Assembly (NCBI GenBank): GCA_039621445.1
Contig: CP154956.1
Location: 65,426,257-65,490,256 of the forward strand
Length of the DNA: 64,000 nucleotides
DNA from: Euglena gracilis
Taxonomy: Eukaryota; Euglenida; Euglenophyceae; Euglenales
Direction of reading: 5' to 3'
A program made the translations under genes and the position numbers. Positions within the stretch are counted from its first letter, which is position 1. Each line of letters begins with the position of its first letter. Below the pieces are notes generated by a model. The model saw only the letters and a program-made list of their open reading frames with translations. It was not told where the DNA came from and did no database searches. Of this stretch, positions 40,695-52,100 are shown piece by piece.

Positions 40695-41760
40695 GTCGCT
40701 GAGCTCTTATCTTTAGAGTTAGAGTCTAGAGTTTAGAGTTTAGATTCTTTACTTTAGAGTAAGGGCGAAGCTTACCACCATGGAAAGGGGGGGGGTCGGA
40801 CCCCCCCCCCCTGGGTAGACCGTGAAAACCGCGGATTATCACCATGACCCCGGCCGGATTCCCGGAATTTTCTTTTCAGTCGCGCGCGATTGGATTTCTA
40901 GTTTCCAAATCACCTTTGTTTAACCCCCAACTCCCCGCAAGGCCTGAGTTATTCACGCGCGAAGGGGTCCAAACTGGGTCGATTGGCCCGCCCCCCCCCT
41001 CTTCCGACTCTGCCATTTTGCCGGGGTCCAAAAATCGGTCAAAAATCAATTTTTCGAAAATATCTCAGAAAATGTACATTATTTCCAGAAATATCGGTTT
41101 GACGAAATATACCCGCGGAGACCCTCTATCGCCCACTGTTCGCCGTTTTGGCTGTCGACACGCCTGGCCCGTGTTCCAGCGCGCTTTTGCTGCACAAAAC
41201 AGCCATTTTGGGGTGTTTTTGGGGCCGTTTTTGGGTCAAAAAAATCAATTATTCCAAAATATCTCAACAATGAAGCAAATCAAAGAAAGTGTCCGGAGAG
41301 CAAAAATGAAATGGAATGCCCTATCCAACCATGGTTTACTTTTCCCCCAACTCTTAGTGTAGCCCGAGTTACGGCCATTTTTCGGTCAATTTTGGCCCAT
41401 TTCTCAGGCCATTTTGGGCCGTTTTCGGAGTCAAAAATCGATATTTCCAAAATATGTCGAAAATGAAGCAAAATCAAAGGAAATGTCCGGAGACCTAAAT
41501 TGAAGCCCTTACGATGCCCTATCTAACGGTATTTTGATTTCCCCGCAACTCCCCGCCTCGCCCGAAATATGGCCGATAAACAGCCCAAAACAGCGCGGCA
41601 GGCTTGCGACTGTTTTCGGCCCTGTTTTGGGTAAAAAAATCAATTTTCCTAAAGGAAATGTCCAGAGACCCAAATTGAAGCCCTTAAGTGCCCTATTTAA
41701 GGGTATTTTGATTTCCCCGCAACTCCCTCCCTGGCCCGAGTTATGGCCATTTTTCAGCCA
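40695..41760. repeat. Dispersed repeat R2 with degenerate ~190-bp tandem units
   Basis: 40,695-41,190 is the complete counterpart of the rearranged copy at 1-440. From about 41,255 a block recurs with about 190-bp spacing (near 41,280, 41,485 and 41,665): GAAATGTCCGGAGACC, then GCCCTATCTAACGGTATTTT and CCCGCAACTCCC. Open frames here are not supported as genes. Confidence 0.75.
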
Positions 41761-41814
41761 ATTTTGGTCATTTTGTACAATTTTGACCTGTTTTGACTTA
41801 GCCATGATTGGCCA

Positions 41815-42085
41815 TTTTTGGTCAAAAAAATCGAAAAAAATCGAAAAAAAAAATGCCTGAACGATGTTTTTTGGCCTCCCGGACCCAGAAAAACTGTTTT
41901 TGAGCCGAAAATGAGCGTTTTTCGACCTGCCAGCGCCGCGTTTTGGGCCGCCAACCCATTGACTTTGGGTCAAAAATGGGTCAAAATGGGTCAAAAAGTC
42001 GAAAAAAAAATCGAAAATTTTTTTTGTCCGAAACGATGTTTTTGGGCCTCCCGGACCAAAAAAATAACTCGCCAAAACTTCGCCT
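41815..42085. repeat. Imperfect tandem duplication, ~170-bp unit
   Basis: GGTCAAAAAAATCGAAAAAA followed by ACGATGTTTTTTGGCCTCCC and GGACC occurs at 41,820-41,885 and again at 41,990-42,060. Non-coding. Confidence 0.7.
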
Positions 42086-42541
42086 CTGCCCAGCCCCTTT
42101 GTCTGAGTGACGTTTTCCATTTTATAGTCAAAAACCACACAACATAAAGAGCTCAGCACTATTGAAAACCTGGTGGGGTTAGATCGTGGAGGGTCATTGA
42201 TCCCATATTGCTGCAATCATTTCTCTTTCTTGTTGCCCCTGATAACAGCCAATGCTTTCATGCACTTCAGTGACAATTGAAGCTCCAACGCCAGTGTCGC
42301 TACGCCTGATAGCAGTGATTGTCTTTAAACTGGGGGAGGGGTCCCCCTACCCATGGTGCCTCCAGGGGGGAGGGGTCTGGAGATCCACTTTTTTGCCTGT
42401 CAAATTTGGGGTCGAAAAATTTCTCGGCACTCCACACCGAAGACAGGTCTTCAATGGGCAACCCTCTTCCTCTGGTAGACCCAAAAGGGTGCTTGGGGGG
42501 AACCCATTGGGGGGGGGGGGGAGGGAATTTGACAGACCCAC

Positions 42542-42960
42542 CAGGCATTATTTTTTAAGGTACCTTGAGAAAAGTTACAAAAAACCCTAATTTTTTGGGC
42601 CAAAATGCCTTTAAAAAAAGTGTTAAACCCCTGAAAACCCTTAAAAATTCGTCCTTGAAAAGTCTTGCAAAATAGAAGTTGCAAAATCTCGGCAAAAACA
42701 AAGCAACTCTTGGGGAAAAATTGATTTCTGGCATCGCTGGATCGTTGCCAATCCAACCAAAACTCGAAACAATGGGAAACAATTTTCGACGTTAACCGAC
42801 GTTGGTTCGATGCCCGGATGGCTCTTTGACGGCCCTTGGAAAATAGACTTCTGGAAAAAAAAAAAAAATAAAATGCCTAAACAACCTCAAAAAAAACCTG
42901 AATAAATGTCTTAAAAAGCCTTAAAAATTTGAACATTTTCGCCTTCAAAAATAATGCCTG
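42542..42960. mobile_element. hAT-like MITE, family F3
   Basis: Terminal repeats CAGGCATTATTTTTTAAGG and, at the other end, CCTTCAAAAATAATGCCTG (inverted). Flanks AGACCCAC and AGACCCCC agree at 7 of 8 positions. Length 419 bp; shares TTTCTGGCATCGCTGGA and AACCAAAACTCGAAA with other copies. Lies just downstream of the NEP1 stop codon. Confidence 0.88.
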
Positions 42961-43153
42961 AGACCCCCCCCAGAGGTCCAAACTCAAAAAAAAATCCCTT
43001 TTGAGAATCAGCCAATTACTTAAAAGCATGATTGACACAAAGCGCTGCAGCATATCTGGGCAATTCAGGTGGGCTGCTTTGTACAAGGTGTTTCACAAGT
43101 CTGCACAAAACGTTGTGCACAGTCGGGGAAGGAGATGTGTCTGCACGTATGTA

Positions 43154-46100
43154 TCACACTTCATCGGGTTCAGGCACCCACCGTGCCTCAAAAGCGTTGC
43201 AGAATTTGGAGCACACGACAGAGGCCGAGAGTGGGAATTCAGAAATGCAGACGCTGTCATCGACATAATCCACCTCGAAGGAGCCCCGGCTGATCCCTCC
43301 GATGACGACTGCGATCTGCAGGTGCAAGGGACACAAAAAAGGCGACCCAAAATGGAAACAACCGTGCATTTTAATGGTGCGATTTTGGTGCATCTAGTAA
43401 ACGTTTGTTTAATTTCATTTCAATTTAATTTCATTGGGCGAATCACTTCGGCCGTGCTGTTCCTTTCACCACATGTCAAAAAGTTGGACTCAGGGAGGAT
43501 TTGGGGAGATTGGTTGTTGACATGTGCTTCAAAGAATGAGCAAACCCCCCCAATATATACAGCCCCCCCCAGCTTTATATTTGGACGGGATTTCAATAAG
43601 CTTATGTTTGGGGGGGATCAAACTTTTTGGGGTGGCCCACATGACCTTCGGTGGCTTTCAATTATGGCCAAAGACGAATTACAAATAAAAAAAATTGTTG
43701 TATCCACCCAAAATTTTCCTACTTTTTACCGAAATATACCAATCACCTGGCTCCACATCAGGGGGAGGCGACATTTGGGTGGCAAAACCAAACTCCCCAG
43801 GGGGGGGGGGGCTTTATACTTGGGGAGGACTTTAAATTGGGGGGGGGGACTTTGTATTGGGGGGAGGTTCAGTAGTCATATAATAATGGTGATAAAAGCA
43901 TAATTGTAACACAAAGATGCGCTTTTGCGTGCTTTCATCATCCACCGGTTCTTGAAATTCTGTTTTGCAACAAAGCACAGAAAAGGTCGAAAATCTTGAC
44001 TCAAAGGCTGGGTCGTTCATTCAAATGATATAATTCCAAGTCACTTGGGGTGGAGGGGGGTTGTGATGAAATATCAAATAAAAAATTGACAAAAGTGCGT
44101 GACAAATCCAAAAGACATCAACATCAGTGAAAAGGTACCGAAAACGCAAAATTGTTCAGAAACAATTGCAAAGATTAAAACACCTCAGATATATACCCCC
44201 CAAAGATAGGCTCTCCTGGGGTCCTTGATTTGGCAACCAAACATGGAACCTGCTTCTTTCAAAAGGATAAGGGGTTTCCCATCAAACATTTTGGAAAATT
44301 TTACTTTTTGGACAGGTTTCAAATTAGTAAACTAGTAAAACAAACTGATAAAAAAAAATTTGAAGTTAGCCCAAAATGTCATTGAATAACGGTTATTTGG
44401 GCCTTGGCAAAATGAAATCAAATAAAATAAAATGAACATAAAACACAAAAACAAACAAAACACAAACACAACCAAACACAACCAAAAAAAAAGCAAAAGT
44501 GTGAAAAGCGTCAAAAATTTTCAACCCAAAAAAACCTGAAAAGATCAACAAACAGCGCATCTTCATAAAAAAAATTAATTATGCAAAAAAGGTGCAAAAA
44601 AAATGTAAAAGATGCAATCCGGGTGTGTTGCAATTCAGTAAGACCCCCAAATGGAAGCGCGGGGACGCTACAAGCGCAGGATCTAAATGCAAGTGTGCCC
44701 CCCATTTTGATGGGATTTCTGAAGAAAATCAACAAAAATTGCACAGGTGGGGTCCAAATAAAAGCATCCCCTACCGCTGGCGGCAGTCCGCTTTCAGCGC
44801 ACCTGTACAGAGGTTTCTTAGGACCGGCGGGAAGGGGGGGGGGGGCTGAGGGGGACCCACTTTTGGGGTGTCAATTTTGGGGTCAAAAAATCTTCGACGC
44901 TTCACGATTCACTTGCGCTGAAAAATGGAAGAAAACCCCGCCTCTGGCGGGTACCCACTCGGCCGGACCCCCCCCCCCGGGGAGCTCGCTGGGACCCCCC
45001 CCCTGGGTCAAATCTCTGCACCTGTACTTCTATCACGGGGAAGAGGTTACGTCACATAATGCAAACCAGAATCGAAGTGGGGAAAATGCAATAAAGAACT
45101 GAAAAAAAAAATGTTTGGATAAAACGATGGAAAATTTTGTCTCGAATGTGGATGTGCCCCTTTCCAGAGATTATGTGTCAGGCTGACAGTAATTTCAAAC
45201 CATTGTGATGGGTTGGGTAAGGCGTCACCATGGATATTCACACTGTCTTTGCCTGTGCTACAACTTAGGCGGCACAACTCGCACTAAGCTTTAAAAGTGA
45301 CTGTAAAATTGCGCCGACGCGCAATGTCAAAAAAATTCTGATTTTGAACACCGAGCGCAACAGTTTTACATTGCACTTGAGCGCAATGTATAACTGTTGC
45401 GCTTAATCGCAATGTACAACGGAAGCCCCTGAGCTTATGGGAGTCCCTCTGATGTGTTACGGTGTGGGTGAGGAAATACATTGCGCCGACGCGCAATGGA
45501 CATGCCTTCATAATGCACTGGTGGTCCATTCAGATTACACATTACCCTCGTGTTTGCATTTCTCATTTTTTGTATGGGCTATTGCTCACCAAGAGCTATA
45601 TTGCGCCAAAGCACAATTGAAATACAATTTTTATAAATGTGAAAGCAGTGTGGGTTTTGCGCCGAAGCGCAATGTTTACCCAATTTCAAGACAACATGAC
45701 TGAGAGTAGGTTTTGTCTCCCTGTCCTTCATTTTGTGCTCTATCCCCTCTGGTGTTTATACTTTACCAGGGCCGTTCTCCCTCCATTGTGAGATACGTTT
45801 CAAGCAGTTATATTGCGCTTCGGCGCAACACCCACGCTGCTTTACAAATTTTTTAAAAAAATTGTATTTATATTGCGCTTTGGCCCAATATAACCCTTAA
45901 ATTTCCATTCTTCATAAGCCTGTTGTCTGTTGCGTGGAGGCGCAATGAAAACACATATTAACATGTATATTGTGATTATTGCGAAAGTGCGGCAATGGTC
46001 ACCCACATGTAGATTTTAAAAAAATTAAAAGCATTGTGCACATTGCACACATACAGCACATTGCGCCAAAGCGCAATGTGTTGTGTTTTTTATGATGAAT

Positions 46101-49100
46101 TATTGTTGCGCCATGGCTCAACTGCGCATTGGAGTCCCCTCTTTTCATTACTCGGCATTTTGGGTTCAATGTACAATTTCAAATGTACAATTTTGGGTAC
46201 AATGTGCCCCGGGAGCCCTGTGCCCGCAGACCGTAGAGTTCCAAGTTGTTGCTTCCGTTCCCAGGCAATGGGGGTGTCGGGAGACACTAAAGCGCGCGCA
46301 TATCCATAACCATTACCTCCTATGCCCAGCAGTGTGGGGCCTGGTATTGCTCACCAGACATTGGGACAAGAGCCTGGGCTCAATCCCCCCCAACCCCTCC
46401 ACTTGGGTGGTTCCCACTGTACTGCTCCTCGCACTTTCAAGCACCAAGAGATCACAACTCCCTGGCACGCCGTTTTTTCGACTTTTTCACAACGCGTGTG
46501 CAGAGTCCACCCTCTGGACGCCTCAGCTGGCAAGCCTTCACGGACAGATCGCAGAGCTAAAAATGAAACAAAAAGGTCCAAATTTCACCCAGCCGGTGAA
46601 GCACCATCTGGGGAACACAGTCAAGCCTTCAAAAACAAGGGACTCACAACCAGGCACCTATAGTCAAGCCCAAAAATCTCCCCATTTTAGGCCATTTTAG
46701 GCCATTTAAGGCCATTTTAGGCCATTTTAGGTCATTTTAAGGTATAGGTGGGGGTTCTGAAAATCATATTTTTTCGTTATTTTTGTCCCAAAAACTGTAT
46801 CATAACGGGTGCAAACCTTCTCTTATTCAGTAATAAGAAATGTACATACAAAAAAGCATGCAAAATTCATGAACAATGTATCAAAACCACGATCAACAAA
46901 TCTTAATTCATACCCATAGAGGAATTCTGGACATTAAGAAATTATGGCAGTGAAAATTTTTCAAAAAAAACATTTGGCAAATATTAAAATTTTTTATTTG
47001 TGCAACCAAAAAAGCGCCCAGTTTTTTTGTATTTTGTGAAATCTACGCCATTTTGCAGGATTTCGCAAAAAGAAGCCATTTTTCTGAAAGATGATGCTGT
47101 TGCATGGTGAAATTCAATTTGAGAGCTGAGCAAAGCTGAGAGCAATTCTTCTTCTCCGTGTTTGTTTTCCCCTTTGGGGAAACTTAATACTAAAAAGGTT
47201 CATAAACAGGAGAGAATCTCATTCATAATCGTTCGTGGCCGTTTAATTGTTTGTGGTTGTTTGGGTCACTTGATCACTCGGCGTGATTATTTGTGGTTTT
47301 GGAAAATCCCCAAAATTGTGCTGGTTCGTGATTTGAAGGAATCCCTGGTACGTAACAAAACAAATGAGCATGCACATCTTTCAATTGAGATTTTTCCAAC
47401 ATCTTTCGTCTTTCTTTCCCTGTCTTTTTCCCCATGCTTCCAAATTTGCACTGTTTCATTATTTGCAAAACAGACATCGTTGCGCACCAAAAAAGATGGG
47501 AGTAAGAAAAAAATCCAGCTGACCAAACCTTCAAAATTCAAATACCAAAAGAAGGTTGGGGACAGGGTTCGATATAAGGAGAGGAGGGGGGGGGGTGGTC
47601 CGGACCCCCCCCTGCGGGCCAGGAGGGGGGGGGGGTGGGGGGGGAACCCCCCCCACCTAAACAGTGGCGCGGTCAGGGTGACCGAAAAATTTTGACCCCC
47701 CAAAACGACCAAAAGTGCCATTTTGGGCACTTTTGGGGCAAAAATTGGTCAAAAATGCAAAAAATTTTCGGCGCGAAGCGCCGGAGGAAAAAATTGACCC
47801 TTTTTTGGGGGGGGTCCCGGGTACCCCCCGAGGGTCGGTCCGGACCCCCCTTGCAGGTGGGGGGGGGGTGGTCCGGACCCCCCCTGCGGGCCAGGAGGGG
47901 GGGGGGGGTGGGGGGGACACCCCCCCCACCTAAACCATGTACGCCCTCCTTATATCGAACCCTGGTTGGGGACCATGGGGACTGATACTGATACTCACAA
48001 TGAATTGCCACCTGTCTCAAAAATTTTGCCACTGTCTCAAAGTATGCTGCAATCTTCTCAAAAGCAATTGCCACTTGTCTCATAATCAGAAAAAAGAAGT
48101 GTCCATTGAGGTGGACAGTCAAAGAAAGTCATCCGACAGCTCCGTCAGGAGGGCCCACATTTTAGGCAAACCCCTGGCCCACACATTGTACCCATGACGA
48201 GCATTATTCGGATCAGACATGGATGCAAGAGAAAGAGACGCTTATGAAACAGAAACTTGTCTTCCAAACACAACTGTCATGAGGGCATTCATTCTTGAGA
48301 AAAACGGCAATTGCTTTCAGAAAATTGGCAATTGAAAATTGTTTTGAGAAAACTGACAATTGTTTGGAGAAAATTGGCAATTATTTAGAGATAATTGACC
48401 AATTACCCCCCCTCCCCTTTGTCCAACGACCACCCCTTTATAATGACCACCCCCCGGTCACAGGTTGCAGGTAATGGGGGGGGCGTACGACCACCCCCCC
48501 CCTGGTCATAGGTTGCAGGTTGCAAAAAAATTTTTGATGGTTTTACCAAGCGGTAGATTTCCCACCTCCCCCACTACAGGATTTTTTCTGCTATGTTCCG
48601 CCCCCCGGCAACGGCAGAGCCAGATCCCAAAAAGGTGGTGTTGTTTGCAAAAGCAACACGTGGAATTTGGGGATTGGCACACGTTTTCAACAGGAACCTT
48701 TACCTCACAAGGATCTGATCGATGGGGATTTTATCCCAAAAATTGTTGTATTACCGGAAGAAAGGCTTCTATGCCGTGCCCGCGGAATAGTGCCTGCCCC
48801 GCACCCCTTCGGTGTAGCATTTGCACAGCAGCCTTCTGGCGCTGTCGTGCATGACACCCCCTCAGGAGCAGCCGCTGTGTTTGGGCTACCTCCTTTATGA
48901 TTCTTTTCCGCTTTTCGCTGTGCGTGAGCCTTTGCCCCCTTTATAATGACCACCCCCCGGTCACAATTGAGAAAATTGGCAGTTATTTTGATATCGATAC
49001 ATATTCCGCAACCAGCTGTAACAAAAGAAACCGAAAATAATTACCTGAATGGCGTCAGTTGTTTACAAAAAAAAATTGTTGTGCAACAGAATTTTTCCCA

Positions 49101-52100
49101 TTTTAGGCCATTTTAGGTCATTTTAGGCCATTTTAGGCCATTTTAGGCCATTTTAGGGACCCCCACCTATAGGGGGTCAAAAAGCCATTTTAGGCCATTT
49201 TAGGCCATTTTAGGCCATTTTAGGCCATTTTAGGCCATTTTAGGCCATTTTAGCTATAGGTGCCTGCTCACAACAGGGGTTTTGGCACTTTTTAGGGAAA
49301 ATTCACGTATCCCAGAGTTCAAACCCAGGGTTTTGAACTATTTCAAAATGGTACACAGGCTGAAAAATACCAAAATTGGGCCTGTTTTCTCTGGGTCTCG
49401 ACATCGGCAAATGATGCATGCGCCTCTGTGGTGGGTCTCCGCAGAACCAGAGGGTCAAAAAGGTGGGTTTCACCACCGGCTTTCAAAAAGTTTGCAACAT
49501 TGCGCTTTGTGCAATGCAAAAATCAAAACCTTAAGTGCGAGTTTGGCCTCCTAAATACAAACATGTCATGCACACCGGTTCATCAGGTAGTTTGTTGACC
49601 CACTCCTGCAAATTCACTTTTTTATCGGCGCGCAGTGACGTTCCTGGAAGATGACAGCAAAGTTTCTTCCTGCCAAACAGCACACGATGGAAGCAAAGCA
49701 ATAAAGACAAAACGTCCAGATAAATTGACGCACTACAGGAGAGGGGATAATTCAGAGGTCAGGAACAATCAGGACCTCATTTGGACGTCACCATTCTTGA
49801 CCCTGACCCTAACACTAACCCTATTTTGTAGTTGTTGACACATTGAGGATTGGAAATGAAATTCTTTTTTACAAATATAGAAATGCAGGCAAACTTGTGT
49901 GGAATTCTATGCCAAGTTGTGTGAGTGCGATTGGCTCTCATTTTCTCTTGTACATCACTTCGCATTCCTTACAGGGTTTCCCCACCTGTGAAATCCTTGT
50001 GATAAATTGTTGAATATTTTATGCGCCTTGGCGGCGCAAACATATTTTCATGACAAATAAATAAAGGTTTCCACATAATTTGCAGTGAACCATAAAGATT
50101 CGAAAGAGCCAGGGGGAAAAAAAGCACACAGGGAGAGACCGATCCGCTGGCACCCACCAGGGAGGTGGTCCACCACAGGGTTCTTGACGGCGCGCAGCAA
50201 CGAGTACGGGGCCCCAGCGGCACGGATCTTGTGGCTCTTGGTGAACTGAACTGCAAAAAAAATGAGCACACATCAATCACCCCTTCAATGATATGCTTGC
50301 ACGTGATGCCCCAGTCAGCCTTTTGAAGACCATGGAAACACATGACATTGCTTAAAATCACATGTTGCATAAAGTTCCAGTCGCTTCCTGGACTCCGTTG
50401 CAGTTCACAGGACAAACAACTGGGAGATTTCACAAAAAAAATATGGGATATAACATAAGGGACGGGGAACATACATCCACATACCCATCATGCGAGAAAA
50501 AAGCCAGAAAGAGCGCGGAATATGAGTTTGAGGGTGAATTTCAATGAGTGTACCTGAGTGATAAATGGATAGTTGTACAGAAAACATTTCCTACGCGTTC
50601 CTACACATTACCTCACCACCGGCCCCCCCCCACCACAGTGATGGAATAACCACCCTATGTTGAACCCTCCGGTAGGGTTCGCTATAAGGGCAGGTGGGGA
50701 GGGGTGGGTCGGACCCCCCAGGCAGGGGGACAAACACCCCCCTCCTGTACACAGGTGCGGTCTGGGTGACTGAATTTCGGCCCAGCGCAAAGCGCTGGGC
50801 CGAATATTTTTGACCCCTAATCGGCCAAAAGCAGGGATTTTCTTAAGGACCCCCCCCCCCCGGGGGTCCAGCCTCCGGCTGGCAAAAAGGCTGCTGGCTG
50901 GATTTGAGCTGCTGGCTGGACCCCCCCCCCCCCCGGGGGGGAGGGGGGGGTCCGGGGCTGGAGGGGGGCTGGGTTGGGCTGGGTCGACGGTAAACAAAAT
51001 TTTCCAATAATTTTTTGCCATTTTCGACATTTTGATGGATGGAGCTAGATCTGGCTGGGTGGATCAAGGCTGGGGGGCTGTGATGGAGGAAGTTGTGATG
51101 AGGGGGAAAAATGCAGGGATAGGTGTGCTGGGCAGCCCAGTTGGCTGGCCGGCCTGCGGCCGGCTGGTCCGGCCTTCGGCCGGGCTGGACCCGACTTTAT
51201 TTCACTCGACCCCCAGGGGGGGGGCTCCCAGCCCGAACTTGGGCTGCTGGCTGGATTTGAGCTGCTGGCTGGCTGGACCCCCCCCCCCCGGGGGGGATGG
51301 GGTACCCTCCGGCTTAAGAAAACACCTGGCCAAAAGTACCATTTGGGGAAATTCTTGGCCAAAAATTTGCCAAAAAAATGCCCAACGTTTTCGCCACAAA
51401 GAGCTGGAAGGAGAAATTTGACCTTTTGGGGGGTCCCAGATACCCGTCGGGTTGGTCTGGACCCCCTTTGGCAGGTGGGGGGGGATTCAGACCCCCCCCT
51501 CGGGTGCAAGAGGGTGGGGAACATCCCCCTCCTCTAACCCGTACATCCTCCCCTATATCGACTAGATCGACCCCTGCCCTCTGGCAACAGACCCCAAATG
51601 CAAATAATTTATATTTATATGTAATACGTATGCACATATATCCATATATATATATATATATATATATATTATGTATACAATTCCTATATATGGCAGGTGT
51701 ACCCCCGGGAGGGGGTACTGAAATGGACACTTGGTTGGCTACGAAACACCCGGGGTCACTGAGGGTGTAGGGTTAGGGTCAGGACTGGCCGGCCGGATTT
51801 TGCCTGCGGCGCAACGCGCATCCCCCGCCTGATCCAGGCTGCGTGATCCCCAAAGGCAACAGACAGGCAGGGAGAAAAAAAGATAAAGGCCGCCGAACGG
51901 TTGGCCCCAACAAGGGACTTGGCCCTCCTGGTCTTTGAGGTGACTCTGAAAGGGTGGGTGTTCAGATTTGCGGCCGACGGTCAGGCCGGCCGGCGGTTAC
52001 TGGACGGTCCGGCCCAGAAGGATGTGCATCGCGCACGGACGAAATCCAGCCGGTAGGTCCCGACCCTAACCCTCACCCTCACTGACCCGAGGAATACCAT

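Larger units (their letters stand above)
46651..49266. mobile_element. hAT-like 2.6-kb non-autonomous element, family F5
   Basis: Perfect 13-bp terminal inverted repeats CAGGCACCTATAG and CTATAGGTGCCTG. Perfect 8-bp target-site duplication CTCACAAC (46,643-46,650 and 49,267-49,274). Sub-terminal arrays of CCATTTTAGG units lie at both ends (46,682-46,740; 49,095-49,252), with an inner CTATAGGTGGGGGTTC-type motif also inverted (46,745; 49,150-49,175). No transposase motif seen. It carries a nested F1 element and lies in a NEP1 intron, 95 bp upstream (gene sense) of exon 46,556. Confidence 0.92.

Noticed and set aside
45308-46135. CRISPR-like array
   Set aside because: Motifs are short, palindromic and unevenly spaced, spacers are not of constant length, and the DNA is eukaryotic.
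49795-49830. True telomere or subtelomere
   Set aside because: Only two or three degenerate CCCTAA-like units, lying within a gene intron.
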